The notes under the pieces: generated by a model
Database searches by the model: none
What the model was told of the DNA's origin: nothing
What the model saw: the letters and a program-made list of their open reading frames with translations, nothing else
Part shown: piece after piece, positions 9,001 through 16,559 of the stretch
Numbering within the stretch: position 1 is the stretch's first letter
Layout: every line of letters begins with the position of its first letter
NCBI RefSeq assembly: GCF_004364635.1
Contig: NZ_SOAX01000001.1
Location: 576,864 to 640,863 of the forward strand
DNA: 64,000 bases
Reading direction: 5' to 3'
From: Halospina denitrificans
GTDB lineage: Bacteria > Pseudomonadota > Gammaproteobacteria > Pseudomonadales > Oleiphilaceae
Made by a program: the position numbers and the translations under genes

Positions 9001-11175
9001 GAAATCAAGGTTAACTTCCTCGAGAATCGCCGACTGGAAGCGAAATTTGACGATTTCAGCGTCATTTCCGATCAGCCCATCCGTTATAAGGGCGATGGTT
9101 CCGCGCCCGGTCCCTTTGATTACTTCCTGGCGTCCTCGGCGTTGTGTGCGGCCCATTTCATTCGGGTGTACTGCCTGGCCCGGGACATTCCGACCGAGAA
9201 GATCCGCCTGTCCCAGAACAACATCGTCGATCCGGAAAACCGCTACAACCATATCTTCAGGATCCAGGTTGAGTTGCCGGAGGATCTGTCCGAGAAGGAC
9301 CGCAAGGGCATTCTGCGCTCTGCCGAACGATGCACGGTCAAGCGGGTGGTGCAGAACGACCCGACCTTTGAGATCGAAGCCGTGGAGAACCTGGATGAGG
9401 ACGCCCAGGCGCTGCTGACGATCCAGCCGGACGGCACCAGAACCCGGATTCCGGGCAAGGACCTGCCGCTGGAGGACACCATTTCCAACATGACCGGCAT
9501 TCTTGAGGCACTGGGCATGCAGATTGAAGTGGCCTCCTGGCGCAACATCGTGCCCCATGTGTGGTCGCTGCACCTGCGTGATGCGGCCTCGCCCATGTGC
9601 TTTACCAACGGCAAGGGGGCGACCAAGGAGAGTGCCCTGTGCTCGGCGTTGGGCGAGTTCATTGAACGGCTCAACTGCAACTTCTTCTACAACGATTTCT
9701 TCTGGGGCGAGGAGATCGCCAACAGTGACTTTGTGCACTACCCGAACGAACGCTGGTTCCAGCCGGGGCCGGACGACGGGCTGCCGGAAGGCCTCCTGGA
9801 TGAGCACTGCCGGGCCATCTATGATCCGGACGGTGAGCTGCGCGGCTCCCACCTGATCGATACCAATTCGGGTCGTCGTGACCGGGGGATCGTGGCGCTG
9901 CCCTACGTGCGTCACTCGGACGGCGAGGTGGTGTATTTCCCCTCGAACCTGGTCGAGAACCTGTTTCTCAGTAATGGCATGAGCGCGGGCAATACCCGGC
10001 AGGAGGCGCAGGTGCAGTGCCTGTCCGAGATCTTTGAGCGGGCGGTGAAGAAGGAGATCATTGAGGGGGAAATAGCCCTGCCGGATATCCCGCCGGATGT
10101 GCTGGCAAAGTACCCCCACATCCAGGAAGGCATCGAGGCGCTGGAGGCCCAGGGCTTCCCGGTTCTGGTCAAGGATGCCTCGCTGGGCGGCCGGTATCCG
10201 GTGGCCTGCGTCACGCTGATGAACCCCCAGACGTGCGGCGTCTTCGCGTCTTTCGGCGCGCACCCAACCTTCGAAGTGGCCCTGGAACGCAGCCTGACCG
10301 AACTGCTGCAGGGCCGCAGCCTGGAAGGCCTGAACGATCTGCCGCTGCCGACCTTCAATTCCCTGGCCGTGACTGAGCCCAACAACTTCGTGGAACACTT
10401 CATCGATTCCACGGGTGTGGTGTCCTGGCGCTTCTTCAGTGCCCGCTCGGATTACGAGTTCCGCGAGTGGGATTTCTCCGGCACCAACGAGGCGGAAGCC
10501 GATTGCCTCTTTGGCATCCTCCGGGACCTGGGCAAGGAGGTGTACGTGGCCATGTACGAGGAGCTGGGCGCGCCGGCGTGCCGGATTCTCGTGCCCGATT
10601 ATTCCGAGATCTACCCGGTGGAGGACCTGGTCTGGGACAACACCAACATGGCGCTGGATTTCCGGGAAGACATCCTGAATCTGCACCGGTTGAGCGATGA
10701 ACAGTTGCGGTCACTGGTTGAGCGTCTGGATGACAGTGACATTGATAGCTACACGGGCATCAGCACCCTGATCGGCGTCATGTTCGACGAACAGTCCGTC
10801 TGGGGCGAGCTTACGGTGCTGGAGCTCAAGCTGTTGATCCAGCTGGCGCTGCAGGAGTACGACGAAGCGCTGGAGCAGGTCGAAACCCTCCTTCAGTTCA
10901 ACGACAATCATGTCACCCGCAACCTGTTCTTCCGTGCGGTTCAGGCGGTGCTGGAAATCACGCTTGATGATGAGTTGGCACTGGAGGACTACCAGTACAA
11001 CCTCAGGCGCATGTTCGGCGAGGAGACCATGGAGGCAGCGGTCGGCTCGGTGAATGGTGCCGTCCGCTTCCACGGCCTGACTCCGACGAACATGCAGCTG
11101 GAAGGCCTGGAAAAGCATCAGCGACTTCTTGAGAGCTACAAGAAGCTCCATGCGGCCCGGGCTGCCGTTACCTGA
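9001..11175 (+). CDS. ycaO: OsmC-YcaO domain fusion protein
   Basis: The 724-residue protein begins MEIKVNFLENRRLEA with an OsmC-like domain (1-150) that retains two OsmC-type cysteines, Cys50 (ASSALC) and Cys112 (AERC). The rest is a YcaO ATP-utilising cyclodehydratase-like domain with the conserved stretch FTNGKGATKESALCSALGEF, and a C-terminal helical region. E. coli YcaO is linked to beta-methylthiolation of ribosomal protein S12 through RimO; standalone members of this kind are not peptide cyclases in a toxin cluster. The start at 9001 is chosen because homologues begin MEIKVNFLE; an in-frame extension to 8944 adds 19 residues of unlikely sequence. It is longer than E. coli YcaO (about 586). 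No precursor peptide or partner gene is nearby. Confidence 0.85.
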   Translation, partial: EIKVNFLENRRLEAKFDDFSVISDQPIRYKGDGSAPGPFDYFLASSALCAAHFIRVYCLARDIPTEKIRLSQNNIVDPENRYNHIFRIQVELPEDLSEKDRKGILRSAERCTVKRVVQNDPTFEIEAVENLDEDAQALLTIQPDGTRTRIPGKDLPLEDTISNMTGILEALGMQIEVASWRNIVPHVWSLHLRDAASPMCFTNGKGATKESALCSALGEFIERLNCNFFYNDFFWGEEIANSDFVHYPNERWFQPGPDDGLPEGLLDEHCRAIYDPDGELRGSHLIDTNSGRRDRGIVALPYVRHSDGEVVYFPSNLVENLFLSNGMSAGNTRQEAQVQCLSEIFERAVKKEIIEGEIALPDIPPDVLAKYPHIQEGIEALEAQGFPVLVKDASLGGRYPVACVTLMNPQTCGVFASFGAHPTFEVALERSLTELLQGRSLEGLNDLPLPTFNSLAVTEPNNFVEHFIDSTGVVSWRFFSARSDYEFREWDFSGTNEAEADCLFGILRDLGKEVYVAMYEELGAPACRILVPDYSEIYPVEDLVWDNTNMALDFREDILNLHRLSDEQLRSLVERLDDSDIDSYTGISTLIGVMFDEQSVWGELTVLELKLLIQLALQEYDEALEQVETLLQFNDNHVTRNLFFRAVQAVLEITLDDELALEDYQYNLRRMFGEETMEAAVGSVNGAVRFHGLTPTNMQLEGLEKHQRLLESYKKLHAARAAVT

Positions 11176-11217
11176 GCCAAAGGCAGTGAGCAAGTCACGC
11201 TGCTATCGTCTAATCTG

Positions 11218-11233
11218 TGTGATGTAGGTCACA
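11218..11233. promoter_or_regulatory. CRP/Vfr-type operator upstream of the diguanylate cyclase
   Basis: TGTGATGTAGGTCACA is a perfect TGTGA-N6-TCACA palindrome, the consensus of CRP and Vfr sites, followed by AT-rich sequence. It lies about 43 bases before the start codon of the 7TM-GGDEF gene. Function is inference; the match itself is seen directly. Confidence 0.65.
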
Positions 11234-11275
11234 TAATTATTATGCGGATTTGACGGGTGGAGCAATGGGCGTTTC

Positions 11276-13102
11276 ATGTTCTGCATTACCAGGGTGATGA
11301 TTAACAGGGCTCTACCTGTGCTGGCACTGCTGCTGGCTGTCTGCTGGGCCAGCGCGGTGAATGCTGATGCGTCGCCCTCTGATCCGATTGTGCTGGAAGC
11401 GGATTCTTTGCCTTACAGCATTGGCGGTGATTTCCAGTACCTCGTTGATCCGGGTTCGGAGCTTGATATCGATTCGGTTCGCGCGACCCGGAACGAGGAC
11501 TGGCGTCCCCTGAGCGATGGTGCTGCCAACTTTGGTTTCGCCAGGGAGACTTACTGGTTCAGGGCCGATCTTCGTGGTGGTTCGGAGGCACGTGAAAGCT
11601 GGCTTCTCGAGTTGGGTTATCCGCTTCTGGATTACGTGGATCTGTTCGTGGTCAGGCAGGGGGAAGTAACCACGCATTACGCCACGGGGGACCAGTTGCC
11701 CTTTGATCAGAGGCCTTTTCCCCATCGCAACTTCCTGTTCCCTCTATCCCTGGCCGACAACGAATCGGCGCGCGTCTATGTGAGGGTTGAGTCCTCAAGC
11801 GCCGTGCAGATGCCTTTGAGCGTCACGAGTCACGAGGCTCTGGTCCAGAGCGAGCAGACCCGTCTCACGGCCCACGCGATGTACTTCGGAATTGTGGCCG
11901 TGATGGTGCTTTATAATCTGTTCATCATGATGTCGATCCGGGACAGGGCCTACCTTGCTTACGTCGTCTTCGTGCTGTCCATCGGCGGTTTCCAGTTGAG
12001 CCTCCATGGCTTTGGTTATCAGTTTGTATGGCCGCAGTCACCCTGGCTCCAGGATACGCTGACAGGAACCCTGATTGCCACGGCGTCACTGTCCGCCGCC
12101 TGGTTTGCGCTGGTCTTTCTCGGCGTCGAACAGTATTCGCGCAATCTTTCCCGGATTCTGCGCGCTATCGTCGTATTGGGCGCGGCGCTGACGCTGTTGT
12201 CGTTTTTCATACCCTATGGGCAGATTATTCGCATGGCGGCGGGGCTTGCCTTCGTTTGTGCGTTACTGGCGCAGGTGACGGGACTCTATATCTGGTATCA
12301 CGGGTATAAACCCGCAGCACATTACAGCATTGCATTTGCGGCGGTTCTTCTGGGGACGGCCCTGATGGTTCTGAATAAATTCGGAATGATTCCGAGGAAC
12401 GCGGTGACCGAGAACGGCCAGCAAATCGGCTCATTGCTGCAGCTGGTCCTGTTGTCGCTCGCGCTGGCCTACCGGATCAAGGTGCTCAGAGACGAAAACG
12501 AGCAGGCGCAGCTGGAGGCGACCACCCGGCTTGAACAGCGGGTTCAGGAGCGCACCATCGAGCTGGAGGAAGCGAACTCTCAGCTGCAACAGCTGTCGTC
12601 ACTGGATCCCCTTACCGGCACCTATAACCGGCGTTATCTGGATGACTATCTCAGGGCCGAATGGAACCGGGCCCTGAGGGGGCGGTACTCGATCTCAGTG
12701 ATCATGCTGGATATCGATCATTTCAAGTTGTTCAACGACAATTACGGTCACGCGGTGGGGGATGAGGCCCTGCGTTTTCTCGCACGCCATCTTCTCGGCT
12801 GCATTTACCGCACTCCCGATGTGGTTGTCCGATACGGGGGCGAGGAATTTGTTGTTGTACTGCCGTCCACGAATGCCAGGGGTGCCGAGACCATCGCGAG
12901 GCGCATCCGGAAAACCCTCTCCAGGCATCCCTTTCCGGTCGGGCGGAGCACCGAACAGCTGAGGGTGAGCCAGGGCATTGCCGCCATGGTTCCGAGTCCG
13001 GATGAGGCGCCGGACAACCTGCTTCTCCGTGCGGACGAGGCGCTCTATGAGGCGAAGGACGCCGGCAGGGACTGCTTCCGCCACTACAGGGTTCCCCAAT
13101 AG
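11276..13102 (+). CDS. 7TMR-DISM diguanylate cyclase
   Basis: A 608-residue sensor cyclase. A signal peptide (to about residue 30) precedes a periplasmic 7TMR-DISM extracellular domain (about 45-185), then seven membrane spans (about 200-390), a short coiled coil (405-440) and a GGDEF domain (440-605). The active-site motif is GGEEF near residue 520, preceded by RTPD five residues upstream, which forms an inhibitory I-site, so it should be an active, product-inhibited c-di-GMP synthase. An alternative start is the ATG eight codons downstream (MINRALP). The ligand of DISM domains is often unknown. A CRP/Vfr-type site lies just upstream. Confidence 0.9.
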   Translation: MFCITRVMINRALPVLALLLAVCWASAVNADASPSDPIVLEADSLPYSIGGDFQYLVDPGSELDIDSVRATRNEDWRPLSDGAANFGFARETYWFRADLRGGSEARESWLLELGYPLLDYVDLFVVRQGEVTTHYATGDQLPFDQRPFPHRNFLFPLSLADNESARVYVRVESSSAVQMPLSVTSHEALVQSEQTRLTAHAMYFGIVAVMVLYNLFIMMSIRDRAYLAYVVFVLSIGGFQLSLHGFGYQFVWPQSPWLQDTLTGTLIATASLSAAWFALVFLGVEQYSRNLSRILRAIVVLGAALTLLSFFIPYGQIIRMAAGLAFVCALLAQVTGLYIWYHGYKPAAHYSIAFAAVLLGTALMVLNKFGMIPRNAVTENGQQIGSLLQLVLLSLALAYRIKVLRDENEQAQLEATTRLEQRVQERTIELEEANSQLQQLSSLDPLTGTYNRRYLDDYLRAEWNRALRGRYSISVIMLDIDHFKLFNDNYGHAVGDEALRFLARHLLGCIYRTPDVVVRYGGEEFVVVLPSTNARGAETIARRIRKTLSRHPFPVGRSTEQLRVSQGIAAMVPSPDEAPDNLLLRADEALYEAKDAGRDCFRHYRVPQ

Positions 13103-13241
13103 GGGGGCGTGCCCGGGCAGTTCACCCCGTTCCCGCTGCGTGGTAAAGGAAATGCCTGGAACACGTCTGTTGTGCGCGCGCTCGTCATGGGTATGCTGGT
13201 GTCCTGCGATTCAGTGATTCAGGCACAGGTTGAGGGAAACG

Positions 13242-14186
13242 ATGTCCAGGAAACGGATTGGATTGTTGGCAGTATTTCTGCCGCTGGCGCTCCTGGTGGC
13301 GTTGTACTGGCTTACGCCCGGGCTGTTTGTGCAGCCACTGGTTCAGGCCAACCGCGCGTTGTCGGATCTGTCCGCCCATCAGGTCGAGGTGGGCGATCAC
13401 ACCATCCACTATCTTGAGGGCGGCAGTGGCGCCGAGACGCTGGTGCTGCTGCACGGCATCTTTGCCGAGAAGGACCACTGGGTCGAATTTGCCCGTCCCC
13501 TGAGTGAGGATTACCACCTGATCATCCCGGATATTCCCGGCTTCGGTGAAAGCACGCGTCTGCCGGAGGCGAGCTACCATTACGGGGATCAGGTGCAGCG
13601 GCTTCGTGCCTTTCTGGAGACGTTGGGTCAGGGCAGGGTACATCTTGCGGGGAATTCCATGGGCGGGGGCATTGCCGCCCGTTATGCGCTTGAGTATCCC
13701 GAGCAGATCCAGTCACTGGCATTCATCGGCGCACCCCATGGCATTGATTCGCCCACCCAGAGCGAGATGGAGCGTCGCCTGGCCAGTGGCGAGGAGGCTC
13801 CCCTGATCGCTGAAAGCCATGAGGAATTCGATGCCATGATGGATTTCCTCTTTGTGGATGTGCCCTACGTTCCCTATCCGCTGTACCAGCATTTTTCCGA
13901 GCACGCGGTAAGCCGCGCCGAAAGCAATAAACGACTCTGGCGCCAACAGCAGGATGATCCGTTCTATATGCAGCATCACCTTGATGTGCTGAAAGCGCAG
14001 AATGTGCCGGTGCTGACGCTGTGGGGCGACCAGGACAGGATCTTTCACGCCTCCGGCGTACAGGTGCTGGAAAAGCATCTGCCGGAGGGCGAGCACCGGG
14101 TGATGGAGGACACGGGGCATCTTCCGATGATGGAACACCCCTGGCGGACCGCTGAGTTCTATCGGTCCTTTCTCGAATCGAGGTAA
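13242..14186 (+). CDS. Membrane-anchored alpha/beta hydrolase
   Basis: A 314-residue protein starting MSRKRIGLLAVFLPLALLVALY, an N-terminal membrane anchor, followed by an alpha/beta hydrolase domain. Catalytic elements are the oxyanion motif LLHGIF, the nucleophile elbow GNSMGG, Asp in WGDQDRIF and His in DTGHLPMME. It resembles MhpC/meta-cleavage-type hydrolases. The ATG at 13242 has GAGGGAAA upstream; an in-frame TTG at 13230 is less likely. It is convergent with the following PAS-GGDEF-EAL gene. Substrate unknown. Confidence 0.85.
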   Translation: MSRKRIGLLAVFLPLALLVALYWLTPGLFVQPLVQANRALSDLSAHQVEVGDHTIHYLEGGSGAETLVLLHGIFAEKDHWVEFARPLSEDYHLIIPDIPGFGESTRLPEASYHYGDQVQRLRAFLETLGQGRVHLAGNSMGGGIAARYALEYPEQIQSLAFIGAPHGIDSPTQSEMERRLASGEEAPLIAESHEEFDAMMDFLFVDVPYVPYPLYQHFSEHAVSRAESNKRLWRQQQDDPFYMQHHLDVLKAQNVPVLTLWGDQDRIFHASGVQVLEKHLPEGEHRVMEDTGHLPMMEHPWRTAEFYRSFLESR

Positions 14187-14239
14187 CGGAATACGATCAG
14201 GGGCATGCGAATCAACAGAGGCCCCGATGGTATCCCCGG

Positions 14240-16456
14240 TCAGGAAACGAGCGCGAGCATCTGCGCGGCGGACAGAGGGCGGTGATAGAAATACCCCTGG
14301 ATTTCGTCGCAGTGCTCCCTCAACAGGAAGTCTCTCTGTGACTGTGTCTCCACCCCCTCTGCAATCACCGTGAGGCCGAGGGAATGGCCCAGGGCGATGA
14401 TGGCCCGGACGATGGCCGCGTCCTGACGGTTGAAGGGGGCATTGGTAATGAACGTCTGATCAATCTTGAGGCGGTCCACCGGCAATGTCTTCAGTGATGC
14501 GAGGCATGAATGGCCGGTGCCAAAGTCATCGATCGCCAGCGTGACGCCAAGCGCCTTGAGTTCCGTCAGTTCGGTCATGAAAGCCTCGCCACCCTGCAGG
14601 GCGGACTCTGTCACCTCCAGCTCAATCCACTCCGGGCCGATGTCGAATTCGTCAAACAGCTGTTTCATGGTTTCCGCCAGGCCGGGTTTGAACAGACTCC
14701 GTGGCGAAAGATTAACGGAGATGCGTATTGGCTGACTGTAGAGTGCCTTCCAGGTCGCTGCCTGAGCGCAGGCGGTACGCAGCGCGTAGTCATCCAGGTC
14801 GTTGACCAGATAGCTCTTCTCTGCTGTCGGAATGAATTCCTTGGCCGCAACCAGCCGGTGTTCGTCATTCTGCCACCGCAACAGGCCTTCGACTCCGGAC
14901 ATCCCGTTGCCGATCAGTGATTGCTGCGGTTGATAGAACAGCTGAAGCTGATCGCGAGATAAAGCGCGGCGGAGTCCCTGCTCCAGGCCCAGGCGCTGTT
15001 GTGCCTGTTGGGTGAGCTCCGGGGTGTAAAACGAATGGTGATTCCGGCCTTCCTGCTTGGCGCGATAGAGGGCGGCATCCGCGGCCTTGGTGAGGTCCTC
15101 GCCGTTCTCGGCGTCACCCGGGTAAAGACTGATGCCAATGCTGGCCCCGGTAACCAGTGTCTCGTCATTGAATTGAACGGGCTGGTTGATCAGGCCCAGG
15201 ATTTTCTCGGCCACGATGCCCGCTGATTCGGGGCTGTCGATATCATTGAGCAGAACAACAAACTCATCCCCACCCAGCCGTGCGACCAGATCCTCTTCCC
15301 GCACAAAGCCTTTCAGACGATCCGCGACAACTGACAGAAGGTGGTCGCCGCTGGAGTGTCCGAGGGTGTCGTTGATCGTCTTGAAGTGGTCCAGATCAAT
15401 GAAAAAGAGGGCCAGCTTGGACTGGTGGCGTCTGGCACGCTTGAGCGCCTGGTCGAGACTTGCGCTCAGGAAGAGTCGGTTCGGGAGGCCCGTCAGGGCA
15501 TCGTGATGGGCCAGGTGGTCCAGCTTGCTGTAAGCCTCCTTGAGACTGGAGATATCCGAGAAGACAAGCACATGATGGCTTGGTTGTTCGGACGGATTCT
15601 GAGCCGTGCTCAGCGTGCCCCATGCGGAGAGAGTGGAGCCGTCACTGCGGGCGACCTCGAATTCACCCTGCCAGTCGCCACCCTGGCGCATATCCTGTTG
15701 GAGCCGGTTGAGTCTGCCGGACTGTCGTTCCTTGCCCACAACGAGAGACAGGTCTTTGCCCAGAATCTGCTCTTCCGGATAGCCCGTAATGCGGGTAAAC
15801 GCATGGTTTGTCTTGGTGATGCGGAAGGCCTCGTCCGTGATCACGATGGCTTCAAGGGTGCTTTCAAAAACACGCGCCGCCTGCCGGAGTTGTTCCTCGG
15901 TCTCCTGCTCTTCCGTCACGTCCTGGAATGCGGTATGGAAGACCTGTTCGCCATGTTCGTGGCTGCAGTAGCTGTGAAGTCTGAGCACTTTAGTGCTCTT
16001 ATCACGGCACCGGATTTTCAGGTCGAGTTCCAGGGGTTCATCCGTTGCTGCCAGTTGATTGATGTGAAGCAGGTACTTCCGGGTCTGGCCATTTTCCATC
16101 AGCGCATTCAGTGGGATCCCGACCAGGGCGTCCCGTTCATAACCGAGGATGTGAGCCCCGGTCAGGTTGATGCGGGTAATGACACCGCGTTCGTTGGTGG
16201 TGAGGTAGCCGTTTGGTGCGAAATCATACAGGCTGGCATAGCGGTCGCGGGCTTCTTCGAGCTCCTGTTGCGCTTCAATAAGGTCCTGGTTCTGAACTTC
16301 CAGCTCCACCTGGTAGACCTGGACGTCGTGCATTAGTGCCTTGACCGCCCCAGGGTCCAGTGGGGTTCCATCCTGTTGCAGACGGTCAAGAGAACTGTGT
16401 AACTTATCTTTGCGCGTGCTTGGAGGGTTGCCCTGGTTCTTGGTGACGTTTGCCAT
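14240..16456 (-). CDS. PAS-PAS-GGDEF-EAL bifunctional c-di-GMP protein
   Basis: The 738-residue protein contains an N-terminal helical segment, two PAS domains (about 70-185 and 195-310), a GGDEF domain with GGDEF near residue 395 and an I-site (REED) five residues before it, and an EAL domain. In the EAL domain the signature reads VEGLLRW rather than EALLRW, but Glu is kept, as are NLSPRS, LEVTES, DDFGTG, KIDQTF and AEGVET, so phosphodiesterase activity is likely. No membrane span, so it is cytoplasmic. The start MANVTKNQ is chosen because AGGAG lies upstream; an upstream ATG would add 16 residues. It follows the CheB-CheR gene by about 100 bases on the same strand, and the two may act together. 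Confidence 0.88.
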   Translation of the reverse strand: MANVTKNQGNPPSTRKDKLHSSLDRLQQDGTPLDPGAVKALMHDVQVYQVELEVQNQDLIEAQQELEEARDRYASLYDFAPNGYLTTNERGVITRINLTGAHILGYERDALVGIPLNALMENGQTRKYLLHINQLAATDEPLELDLKIRCRDKSTKVLRLHSYCSHEHGEQVFHTAFQDVTEEQETEEQLRQAARVFESTLEAIVITDEAFRITKTNHAFTRITGYPEEQILGKDLSLVVGKERQSGRLNRLQQDMRQGGDWQGEFEVARSDGSTLSAWGTLSTAQNPSEQPSHHVLVFSDISSLKEAYSKLDHLAHHDALTGLPNRLFLSASLDQALKRARRHQSKLALFFIDLDHFKTINDTLGHSSGDHLLSVVADRLKGFVREEDLVARLGGDEFVVLLNDIDSPESAGIVAEKILGLINQPVQFNDETLVTGASIGISLYPGDAENGEDLTKAADAALYRAKQEGRNHHSFYTPELTQQAQQRLGLEQGLRRALSRDQLQLFYQPQQSLIGNGMSGVEGLLRWQNDEHRLVAAKEFIPTAEKSYLVNDLDDYALRTACAQAATWKALYSQPIRISVNLSPRSLFKPGLAETMKQLFDEFDIGPEWIELEVTESALQGGEAFMTELTELKALGVTLAIDDFGTGHSCLASLKTLPVDRLKIDQTFITNAPFNRQDAAIVRAIIALGHSLGLTVIAEGVETQSQRDFLLREHCDEIQGYFYHRPLSAAQMLALVS

Positions 16457-16559
16457 ATGGCGTTTGCCGCTCCTGTTCCATGGAATGCGAGAATCGCTGA
16501 TCAAAAACTCCGCATTTACTAGCCATCAGAGTACGCTTATATAGTCCTCGTGTAACCAG

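Noticed and set aside
8941-10686. Minus-strand frame of 581 codons opposite the OsmC-YcaO gene
   Set aside because: Antisense frame with no motif; the plus-strand protein is clearly conserved.
9001-11175. YcaO gene as part of a ribosomally made peptide cluster
   Set aside because: No precursor peptide, dehydrogenase, protease or transporter next to it; the OsmC fusion points to the housekeeping YcaO type.
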